NCBI GenBank assembly: GCA_013695335.1
Contig: JACDAR010000289.1
Location: forward strand, 1 to 8,924
DNA length: 8,924 nt
Source: Rubrobacter sp.
GTDB taxonomy: Bacteria > Actinomycetota > Rubrobacteria > Rubrobacterales > Rubrobacteraceae
Direction: 5' to 3'
Shown here: positions 1 to 6,173 of the stretch, in pieces
How positions within the stretch are numbered: position 1 is the first letter of the stretch
Layout: every line of letters starts with the position of its first letter
Translations under genes and position numbers: made by a program
The notes under the pieces: model-generated
The model's database searches: none
The model's input: the letters and a program-made list of their open reading frames with translations, nothing else
What the model was told of the DNA's origin: nothing

Positions 1-237
1 ACGCCCCTGATCTTCCTCGGCGGCAGTTTCTATTCGATTAATATGCTGCCGCCTTTCTGGCAGACAGTCACCCTTTTCAACCCGGTGGTCTACCTGATCA
101 GCGGTTTCCGCTGGAGCTTCTACGGCATCTCGGACGTGAGCGTCGCCCTCAGCCTCACCATGACCCTCTTCTTCCTGGCCGTGTGCATGACGGCTGTGTG
201 GTTGATCTTCAAGACTGGATACCGCCTCAAGGCGTAG
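1..237 (+). CDS. ABC-2 type exporter permease, C-terminal fragment
   Basis: This is the 3' end of a membrane permease gene cut by the left edge of the window. Frame 1 is open from base 1 to a TAG at 235-237, giving 78 residues. The fragment begins TPLIFLGGSFYSINMLPPFW, the pattern found in the last third of YadH/DrrB-like ABC-2 permeases, and continues with LFNPVVYLISGFRWSFYGISD. A final hydrophobic helix (about residues 50-70) and a short basic tail, KTGYRLKA, follow. Family knowledge: these proteins pair with a separate ATPase to export drugs, lipids or polysaccharides. The ATPase gene would be expected upstream, outside the window, and the substrate cannot be inferred. The gene converges on the small - strand gene with only 9 bp between their stop codons. 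Confidence 0.9.
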   Translation, partial: TPLIFLGGSFYSINMLPPFWQTVTLFNPVVYLISGFRWSFYGISDVSVALSLTMTLFFLAVCMTAVWLIFKTGYRLKA

Positions 238-246
238 GCTGTGTCC

Positions 247-600
247 TCAGTCGTCATCACCGAAGAAATCATCGACATCCAGGAGATCTTCGAGATCAAA
301 GCCATCATGGTGGCCGTGCGAGCGATGTGAGTGATGTGGGCTGTGGCGCCCGCCGAACAGGCTTCCGAAGACCTGCTTCAGCAAGCCCGGCTGTTCGTGG
401 CGAACCTGGGCTGTCTTGTGCGCCAGGAAGTCGGGGTCTTGAAGGCGATCATCTATCCCATCGTCGTTCAGGTCTATGAAGTCATGGCCCTGCTGCTTCG
501 CCTTCTCGCCAAGGTGGCGACCGTAACGAACCCTTCCCTCAGGCGACATACGGGCGAAGGTTTCCCTGGCAGATCGCAGGTAATCCTCGTTTCCTGACAT
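247..600 (-). CDS. small His- and Asp-rich protein with an EF-hand-like loop, function unknown
   Basis: I do not recognise this 117-residue protein. The chosen start is the ATG at 600-598, because the purine-rich ribosome site GAGGGGAG (about 609-616 on +) lies at good distance from it. A GTG nine bases upstream would sit almost on top of that site. Residues 1-40 look helical and charged (ARETFARMSPEGRVRYGRHL). Residues 43-51 read DLNDDGIDD, matching the DxNxDGxxD calcium-loop pattern of EF-hands and dockerins, although loop position 12 is Gln instead of Glu/Asp. Residues 77-98 are rich in His (HSPHHSHRSHGHH). The C-terminus is strongly acidic and ends FFGDDD. No signal peptide or membrane segment is visible, so it is probably cytoplasmic. 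Divalent metal binding is an inference from composition. It has its own divergent upstream region and appears to be transcribed alone. Confidence 0.75.
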   Translation of the reverse strand: MSGNEDYLRSARETFARMSPEGRVRYGRHLGEKAKQQGHDFIDLNDDGIDDRLQDPDFLAHKTAQVRHEQPGLLKQVFGSLFGGRHSPHHSHRSHGHHDGFDLEDLLDVDDFFGDDD

Positions 601-609
601 CTTTTTCAC

Positions 610-721
610 TCCCCTCTTTGCCCATACCGATTCTACTCTTTTGCTACCATCACCGCGAAGCTATCGCAGGCAGTGGCGCAAGAACGTCTTCGCAGCCCAC
701 CGAGGAGGTAAGTTCAGGAGC
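610..721. promoter_or_regulatory. divergent intergenic region with candidate promoters
   Basis: This 112-bp gap separates the small - strand gene from the + strand peptidase. On the - strand, TAGAAT (630-635 on +, reverse complement) is a fair -10 element for the small gene, with only a poor -35 match, TTCGCG, 18 bp upstream. On the + strand, TGCTACCAT (643-651) resembles an extended -10 for the peptidase operon. The peptidase start is preceded by AGGAGG (703-708) at 13 bases and by a second purine run ending one base before the ATG. The promoter calls come from consensus matching by eye. Confidence 0.3.
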
Positions 722-2656
722 ATGACAGACCCCATCGGTTCACCCCACGGATCGTGGAAATCCCCGATCTCCTCGGACCTGATCGTCCGCGGGGCCGTCG
801 GGCTTCGGGGTGTTTCCCGCGATGGACGTGACGCATACTGGCTGGAGACGCGCCCAGGCGAGGACGGACGCAACGTCATAGTGCGATGCCCGCTGGACGG
901 TCCCCCCGAGGACGTGACCCCGCAGCCCTTCAGCGCGCGTACCCGCGTCCACGAATATGGAGGCGGAGACTACACGGTTCACGAAGGGACCGTCTACTTC
1001 TCCAACTTCGTGGACCAGAAACTCTACGTCCAGCCTCCCGGCGGCGAACCGCAGCCCCTCACCCACGACGGCAGCCATCGGTTCGCTGACATGTTGATTG
1101 ACGGGAATCGTAACCGTCTCATAACCGTGCGCGAGGATCACTCGAACACAGGGAGCGAAGCACGAAACGAGATCGCCGCCGTGGATCTGGCAATCGGCGA
1201 TGAGCGCGTGCTCGCCACGGGTGCGGATTTCTACTCGTCGCCGAGGCTCAGCCCGGACGGCGAAAGCCTCGCGTGGCTGGCGTGGAACCATCCGAACATG
1301 CCCTGGGACGGGACGGAGTTATGGGTTGCGGATCTGGATGAAGACGGCCTGCCACAGGATGCTAGGAAGATCGCCGGCGGGAAGGACGAGTCGATATTCC
1401 AGCCCGAGTGGTCCCCCGACGGCGTGCTGTATTTCGTCTCGGATCGCACAGGCTGGTGGAACCTGTACAGGCAAGACGCGGAAGGCATCCAGCCGCTCTG
1501 CGAACGGGAGGCTGAGTTTGGGGCGCCGCAATGGGGCTTCGGGATGTCCACATACGCTTTCCTGTCGTCAGGTCGAATTGTCTGTTCCTACGTCGAGCGC
1601 GGCATCTCCCACCTCGCCATCCTCGATGCGGAGACGGGAGAACTGGAGCCCATGGATACGCCGTATTCTTCCATCGGATACGTGAGGGCTGACGCGGAAA
1701 CGGGTAGCATCTTCTTCCTAGCGGGATCTCCCACCGAGCCATCCTCCGTCGTCAGGCTGGCTCCGGACACTGGCAAGCACGAAGTCCTGCGCCGCTCCAG
1801 CGATCTCGACATAGACGAAGGCTATCTCTCCATCCCCGAGCCCATCGAGTTCCCGACCGAAGGTGGCCTGACGGCGCACGCCTTCTTCTACGCGCCGCGC
1901 AACCGAGACTACACAGCGCCGGATGGGGAGAAACCGCCGCTGCTCGTAATGAGCCACGGCGGCCCGACCGCCATGACCGGGGCCACGCTCGACTCCGAGA
2001 TCCAGTACTGGACCACCCGAGGTATCGCCGTCCTGGATGTGAACTATGGCGGCAGCACGGGCTTCGGGCGTGAGTATCGACAGCGGTTGTACGGTGAGTG
2101 GGGCGTGGTTGACGTGGACGACTGCGCCAACGGCGCGCTTTATCTCGCGGAGCGCGGCCTCGTGGACGGGGGGCGGCTTGCGATCACTGGCGGCAGCGCT
2201 GGCGGATACACGACGCTGTGCGCCCTCACGTTCCGCGACGACTTCGCCGCGGGCGCAAGCCATTTCGGTGTCAGTGACACGGAGACGCTAGCCCGGGAGA
2301 CCCACAAGTTCGAGTCTCGATATCTGGACCAGTTGATCGGGCCGTACCCAGGCATGGCCGAACTGTACAGGGAGCGTTCGCCAATCCATCACGCGGACAG
2401 GCTGTCTTGCCCCGTGATCTTCTTCCAAGGCCTCGAAGACGAGGTGGTCCCCCCGAACCAGGCCGAGACGATGTTCGAAGCTCTGAAAGAGAAGGGCGTT
2501 CCCGTAGCCTACCTCCCGTTCGAGGGTGAGCAGCACGGCTTCCGGCTGGCGGAGAACATCAAGCGCGCCCTCGACGGCGAGTTGTATTTCTATTCGCGCG
2601 TATTCGGCTTCGAGCCTGCCGACCAGATGGAACCAGTATCCATCGAGAACCTGTGA
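722..2656 (+). CDS. S9 family serine peptidase (acylaminoacyl-peptidase / prolyl oligopeptidase type)
   Basis: This is a 644-residue serine peptidase that probably acts in the cytoplasm on short peptides, releasing N-terminal acyl-amino acids or dipeptides. The frame is open from a TTG at 641, but the ATG at 722 begins the recognisable protein and has AGGAGG at 703-708. Residues about 20-375 form a TolB-like beta-propeller with repeats such as LSPDGESLAWLAW and PEWSPDGVLYFVSDRTGWWN. Residues about 400-640 are the alpha/beta hydrolase domain, with an HGGP oxyanion motif at 412-415. Ser492 is the nucleophile in GGSAGGY, Asp573 lies in GLEDEVVPP and His605 in EQHGF. All three catalytic residues and their spacings fit the S9C subfamily. 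No signal peptide is seen. It is followed after 18 bp by a methyltransferase gene, probably in one transcript. The exact substrate cannot be read from sequence. Confidence 0.93.
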   Translation: MTDPIGSPHGSWKSPISSDLIVRGAVGLRGVSRDGRDAYWLETRPGEDGRNVIVRCPLDGPPEDVTPQPFSARTRVHEYGGGDYTVHEGTVYFSNFVDQKLYVQPPGGEPQPLTHDGSHRFADMLIDGNRNRLITVREDHSNTGSEARNEIAAVDLAIGDERVLATGADFYSSPRLSPDGESLAWLAWNHPNMPWDGTELWVADLDEDGLPQDARKIAGGKDESIFQPEWSPDGVLYFVSDRTGWWNLYRQDAEGIQPLCEREAEFGAPQWGFGMSTYAFLSSGRIVCSYVERGISHLAILDAETGELEPMDTPYSSIGYVRADAETGSIFFLAGSPTEPSSVVRLAPDTGKHEVLRRSSDLDIDEGYLSIPEPIEFPTEGGLTAHAFFYAPRNRDYTAPDGEKPPLLVMSHGGPTAMTGATLDSEIQYWTTRGIAVLDVNYGGSTGFGREYRQRLYGEWGVVDVDDCANGALYLAERGLVDGGRLAITGGSAGGYTTLCALTFRDDFAAGASHFGVSDTETLARETHKFESRYLDQLIGPYPGMAELYRERSPIHHADRLSCPVIFFQGLEDEVVPPNQAETMFEALKEKGVPVAYLPFEGEQHGFRLAENIKRALDGELYFYSRVFGFEPADQMEPVSIENL

Positions 2657-2674
2657 GAGAAAGGGGCGTTCGAG

Positions 2675-3487
2675 ATGAGTGACTGGGACCAGTGGCGGGA
2701 GACGAACCGGGAAAACTGGGACGAGCGCGTCCCCATCCACGTCTCAGGAGAGTTCTACGACGTTGAAGGCTTCAAGGCGGGGGCTGAACGCCTGCAGCCC
2801 TTCGAGCTGGATGAGGTCGGCGACGTTTCGGGCAAGGATCTGGTCCATCTCCAGTGCCATTTCGGGGTTGACACCCTGAACTGGGCGCGTCGCGGCGCCA
2901 ACGTGACCGGGCTAGACTTCTCTGGGCCTGCTGTCCAGGCGGCCACGAAGCTGGCTGGCGAGATGGGCATTGATGCCGACTTCGTGAAATCTGACGTATA
3001 CGATGCGGTGAACGCGCTGGGCGGACGAGACTTCGACATCGTGTATACGGGGCTGGGAGCCCTGATCTGGCTTCCCGACATCGAACGCTGGGCCAGCGTG
3101 GTCTCCGAACTACTGCGCCCAGGTGGATTCCTGTATCTAGCTGAATTCCACCCGTTCACGAACGTATTCGGGGACGACGACCTGACTATGGAGCACAGCT
3201 ACTTCCACAAAGAAGAGCCGACGGTGTGGGACGAGCCAGGCACATACGCGGACCTGGAGGCCGAAACCGTCCACAACCGCACGTTCGAGTGGACGCACAC
3301 CATAAGCGACGTTGTGAACGCGGTGATCGGGGCCGACCTCACCATCGAGTTTCTGAACGAACACGACTACACGCTATTCCCGCGCTGGCCGATACTCGAG
3401 AAATCAGGCTTCGACACCTACCACCTGCCAGAAGGAACGCCTGATCTGCCGCTTATGTACTCGCTGCGGGCGCGCCGCCCGGCCTAG
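2675..3487 (+). CDS. class I SAM-dependent methyltransferase
   Basis: This is a 270-residue methyltransferase of the Methyltransf_11/25 type with unknown acceptor. The ATG at 2675 has AAGGGG at 2661-2666, eight bases upstream. The N-terminus (NRENWDERVPIHV) is typical of a conserved actinobacterial group. Motif I is the variant HLQCHFGVDTL (about 58-68), where the usual GxGxG is CxFGxD. Asp81 in TGLDFS would bind the ribose of SAM, and SDVYD (106-110) is the acidic loop near adenine. YTGLGALIWLPD followed by LLRPGGFLYLAEFHP (146-160) are the usual post-I motifs. The C-terminal 100 residues (HEHDY-like segment NEHDYTLFPRWP) are probably substrate-facing. The gene starts 18 bp after the S9 peptidase stop, so co-expression is likely, though a functional link is not shown. 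Its stop codon is 6 bp from that of the convergent sortase gene. Confidence 0.9.
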   Translation: MSDWDQWRETNRENWDERVPIHVSGEFYDVEGFKAGAERLQPFELDEVGDVSGKDLVHLQCHFGVDTLNWARRGANVTGLDFSGPAVQAATKLAGEMGIDADFVKSDVYDAVNALGGRDFDIVYTGLGALIWLPDIERWASVVSELLRPGGFLYLAEFHPFTNVFGDDDLTMEHSYFHKEEPTVWDEPGTYADLEAETVHNRTFEWTHTISDVVNAVIGADLTIEFLNEHDYTLFPRWPILEKSGFDTYHLPEGTPDLPLMYSLRARRPA

Positions 3488-3508
3488 AACGCCTCAGCCG
3501 GTTTTGTT
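3479..3508 (+). terminator. possible intrinsic terminator of the peptidase-methyltransferase operon
   Basis: CCGGC at 3479-3483 can pair with GCCGG at 3497-3501 around a 13-base loop, and TTTTGTT follows at 3502-3508. The stem is short (5 bp) and the loop long, so the call is modest. It spans the methyltransferase stop and the tail of the convergent sortase gene. A competing perfect 6-bp hairpin, CGGGCG/CGCCCG (3467-3472 and 3476-3481), overlaps its left arm but has no T-run directly after it. Confidence 0.4.
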
Positions 3509-4159
3509 GGCGCTAGCCTGCGCGGGTCTGGGTTTCTTCGCTATGACCCGTTCGAGTTTGGCCTGTATCAGCAGCCGCCTGGTGTAGTTGGGGAGCGTGC
3601 AGGTCTGCAGCGTGACCACGTTCTTGCCAGGCAGTGGGTCGAGAACCTTTTTGGCGTGGGGGGAGACAACTTTCCTGTGAAACACCTTGTAGATGTATTT
3701 GCGATCCTCGGTGTCCTTGAGGACAACCCTGTTTCCGTTCCTTAGCTTGTTCAGATCGTAGAACACGAGAAAGCTATCGGTGCGCGGGTAGCCGAGCCGG
3801 TGTCCGGCGATGTACACGTTGGCCTCATCCTGCCAAGGGAACCCTGTACCCTCGACGTGGAGCGTCCCGTCGTGCAGGGCCGCCTCGTTGGACGCCGGGG
3901 CGTTGTAGACGGGGATGTTCCTGACCCGCCTCATCTTCGGCACCGTGAGCGTCATGGTCTCGTCCTTGGGGGCTGAAGCTTCAGCCGCTTTGTCCGCGGT
4001 GCGAACGTCCGAGAACACCACCCCCACCGCGCCAAGGATCAGGACCAGCCCGGCGAACGCCAGCGCCCAACGGCCTAGACGCCTCCACGTCCACGACCGG
4101 TAATAGACGGTCCTCTCCCCTTCCGTGCGGGTCCACGACCCGAAGCCTCTAGGTCTCAC
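3494..4159 (-). CDS. sortase (membrane-anchored cysteine transpeptidase, class D/E-like)
   Basis: This is a 221-residue sortase, which cleaves a sorting motif in secreted proteins and links them to the cell wall or to another protein. One transmembrane helix lies at about residues 32-50 (WALAFAGLVLILGAVGVVF) after a basic N-terminus, giving an anchored type II protein with its catalytic domain outside. The catalytic set is complete: His120 in YIAGHR, Cys187 in TLQTC, and Arg194 or Arg195 in NYTRRLL. The TLxTC signature and size suit the housekeeping-like sortases of high-GC Gram-positives (class E or nearby). The class cannot be fixed by eye. The only usable start is the GTG at 4159-4157, because an in-frame TAG lies three codons upstream. 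It has no good ribosome site, but TATCAT lies 8 bases away, suggesting a leaderless message. No LPXTG-type substrate gene is in the window. Confidence 0.9.
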   Translation of the reverse strand: MRPRGFGSWTRTEGERTVYYRSWTWRRLGRWALAFAGLVLILGAVGVVFSDVRTADKAAEASAPKDETMTLTVPKMRRVRNIPVYNAPASNEAALHDGTLHVEGTGFPWQDEANVYIAGHRLGYPRTDSFLVFYDLNKLRNGNRVVLKDTEDRKYIYKVFHRKVVSPHAKKVLDPLPGKNVVTLQTCTLPNYTRRLLIQAKLERVIAKKPRPAQASANKTG

Positions 4160-4167
4160 GACACGCT

Positions 4168-4195
4168 ATGATACAGCTCCCGCCCAACAAAACAA
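4168..4195 (-). promoter_or_regulatory. candidate sortase promoter next to the GTG start
   Basis: On the - strand, TTGTTT (4195-4190) and TATCAT (4173-4168) are separated by 16 bases. Only 8 bases (4167-4160) separate TATCAT from the GTG start, so transcription would begin at or next to the start codon. This fits a leaderless mRNA, which is common in actinobacteria. A second candidate farther upstream is TTGCAA (4229-4224), 16 bases, then TAACAT (4207-4202). It would give a leader of about 35 bases. The whole 4160-4245 gap is strikingly AT-rich against its surroundings, and I see no terminator hairpin after the importer operon here. Confidence 0.35.
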
Positions 4196-4245
4196 TACAA
4201 AATGTTAACGAAAGTTCAATATGTTGCAATCGGTATTGACTCTAT

Positions 4246-5151
4246 CTAGCGGCGGCTGCGGGGGTCCAGGGCGTCGCGGAGGCCGTCGCCGATGAAGTTG
4301 ATAGAGAGGACGGTGAGGGCGATGGCTATGCCGGGGAAGATGATGGCGTGCTGGCCCGTGACGAAAACACCGAAGCCGCTGCGAAAGGCGTCGGTGAGCA
4401 TCGCGCCCCACTCTGGCGTGGGAGCGCGGGCCCCGAGGCCCAGGAACGAGAGGTAGGCCACGTCCAGAATGGCGGTCCCAAGGGTAAGGGTGGCCTGCAC
4501 GATCAGGGGGGCCATGCTGTTCGGGAGCACGCCGGAGAAGATGATCTGGGCGTTGCCCGCGCCCAGGGCTCGTTCGGCCTCGATGTAATCACGCTCCCGG
4601 ACGGAGATGACTGCGGATCGCACCACCCGTGCAATCTGCGGCACGAAGACGATGCCGATGGCGAGCATCGCGTTGGGCAGGCTCGGCCCGAGGATCGAGA
4701 CGATGACGATGGCGAGCAGGATGCTCGGGAAGGCCAGTACGATGTCCATAAGCCGCATCAGCAGCGAGTCGGCCCAGCCGCCGAAGTAGCCCGCTAACAT
4801 CCCGATCAGGGTTCCGACGATCGTAGCGATGCCAACGGCAGCGAGTCCCGCGGTCAGCGAGATCCTGGCGCCGTAAATCACGCGCGAGAGGATGTCCCTC
4901 CCTAGTTCGTCCTGACCCATGAGGTGCGCCCTGCTGGGCGGCGCGAACTCGCTGGCGAGGTCCTGCTGGAGCGGGCCGTAGGGCGCGATCAGGGGTGCAA
5001 AGATGGCCATCAGGATAAAGATGCCCATGACGGCGGTCCCGAAGAGCGCCAGGCGGTTGCTGAAGAAAACCCGCCGGAAATCTTCCCGGCGGCTACGCGT
5101 CTTGACCCCGGAAGGGACCACCGCCTCTTGCTGGATCTGGGCCTCGGCCAT
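4246..5151 (-). CDS. peptide-type ABC importer permease, DppC/OppC-like
   Basis: This 301-residue inner-membrane permease is the second translocation subunit of a family 5 (peptide, nickel or related solute) ABC importer. Residues 20-60 are the OppC N-terminal segment, with a first helix at about 36-57 (FGTAVMGIFILMAIFAPLIAP). The family motif HLMGQDELGRD is at 76-86. Several further helices follow, and the EAA loop that docks with the ATPase is at about 187-216 (RDYIEAERALGAGNAQIIF). The C-terminus ends GDGLRDALDPRSRR, which is typical. The ATG at 5151-5149 comes one base after the stop of the DppB-like gene, so translation is probably coupled. AAGG on the - strand just upstream can serve as ribosome site. 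It is the last gene of the importer operon and no ATPase gene follows. Substrate specificity cannot be read from a permease. Confidence 0.93.
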   Translation of the reverse strand: MAEAQIQQEAVVPSGVKTRSRREDFRRVFFSNRLALFGTAVMGIFILMAIFAPLIAPYGPLQQDLASEFAPPSRAHLMGQDELGRDILSRVIYGARISLTAGLAAVGIATIVGTLIGMLAGYFGGWADSLLMRLMDIVLAFPSILLAIVIVSILGPSLPNAMLAIGIVFVPQIARVVRSAVISVRERDYIEAERALGAGNAQIIFSGVLPNSMAPLIVQATLTLGTAILDVAYLSFLGLGARAPTPEWGAMLTDAFRSGFGVFVTGQHAIIFPGIAIALTVLSINFIGDGLRDALDPRSRR

Positions 5152-5152
5152 G

Positions 5153-6154
5153 CTAGTACCTTACCCTGGGGTCGAGCACCGCGTAGAGGATATCTACCAG
5201 GAGGTTCACCAAAACGAAGAGCAGGGCACCATAAAGGACAACGCCCTGGATCATAGCGTAGTCCCGGCTATTGATAGAGTCGTAGGCGATCTGGCCAATC
5301 CCCGGCCACGAGAAAATCGTCTCGGTAACGATCGCGCCGCCCATGAGGAGGCCCACTTGCAACCCGATGACCGTCACGATAGGGAGCATGGCGTTCCTCA
5401 GGGCGTGCTTGAAGACCACGCGCCACGGGATGACTCCCTTGGCACGGGCCGTTCGTACGTAGTCCTCGCCCATTACCTCAAGCATACTGCTCCGCGTCGT
5501 GCGCGTGATCACGGCCATCGGGATCGTTCCTAGAGCGAGAGCGGGCATGATGAGGTGTGTGAAGCCGTCCCAGAACGCCCCAAAATTGCCTGTGAGGAGC
5601 GAATCCACCAGCACGAGCCCTGTAAAAGCCTGAATGGAGGCGCCGCTGCTCAACCGTCCCGGAAACGGCAGCAGCTCCAGCTTCACGCCGAAGATCAAGA
5701 TCAGAACCATCGCGAGCCAGAAGATCGGCATGCTGATACCCGTGAGCGCGAGGACAGAGGTGATCTTATCTAGAATCGAGTACTGCCTGACCGCGGAGAT
5801 CACCCCTACCGGCACCCCCACAAGGATCGCGAGGAGCATGGCGGAAGCCGTGAGCTCCAGCGTGGCAGGGAACCGGGCCAGCAGCTCCGTAATCACGGGC
5901 CGCCCCGTAACGATGGAATTTCCCAGATCGCCTGTCATGGCGTCCCTGAGAAACACCACGTACTGGACAAGGACGGGCTTGTCGAGCCCCATGTGGGCTC
6001 GCAGTAGCTGCACCTGTTCCTGGGTCGCCTGTTGGCCCAGGAGGATCTGCGCCGGGTCGCCTGGGATGGCGCGCACCATGAAGAATACGACGATCGACAC
6101 CCCCAGAAGCACCGGGACGATCTGCAGTATCCTGCGTCCGATATACTCGATCAA
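5153..6154 (-). CDS. peptide-type ABC importer permease, DppB/OppB-like
   Basis: This 333-residue inner-membrane permease pairs with the DppC-like protein to form the channel of the importer. The N-terminus IEYIGRRILQIVPVLLGVSI, then VRAIPGDPAQILLG (28-41) and HMGLDKPVLVQY (54-65), are hallmarks of the DppB group. The EAA loop is at about 230-258 (EDYVRTARAKGVIPWRVVF), and the C-terminus LVDILYAVLDPRVRY is canonical. Length and helix pattern (about six membrane segments) are normal for the family. The start is a TTG at 6154-6152 with GGGAGG eight bases before it. It begins 19 bp after the stop of the binding-protein gene and ends one base before the next permease, so the three form a tight operon. 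Confidence 0.93.
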   Translation of the reverse strand: MIEYIGRRILQIVPVLLGVSIVVFFMVRAIPGDPAQILLGQQATQEQVQLLRAHMGLDKPVLVQYVVFLRDAMTGDLGNSIVTGRPVITELLARFPATLELTASAMLLAILVGVPVGVISAVRQYSILDKITSVLALTGISMPIFWLAMVLILIFGVKLELLPFPGRLSSGASIQAFTGLVLVDSLLTGNFGAFWDGFTHLIMPALALGTIPMAVITRTTRSSMLEVMGEDYVRTARAKGVIPWRVVFKHALRNAMLPIVTVIGLQVGLLMGGAIVTETIFSWPGIGQIAYDSINSRDYAMIQGVVLYGALLFVLVNLLVDILYAVLDPRVRY

Positions 6155-6173
6155 GGTCGGTGCCTCCCGAGGT

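Noticed and set aside
641..721. N-terminal extension of the S9 peptidase from a TTG at 641
   Set aside because: The extra 27 residues are basic and unlike the family N-terminus. No ribosome site precedes 641, while AGGAGG precedes the ATG at 722.
740..2263. Long - strand open frames (740-1291, 1362-1742, 1718-2263)
   Set aside because: All lie antisense within the S9 peptidase gene, without ribosome sites or recognisable domains.
4205..4411. A - strand frame overlapping the end of the DppC-like gene
   Set aside because: It is an alternate frame of the permease 3' end, rich in Arg, Pro and His as expected of a GC-rich shadow.
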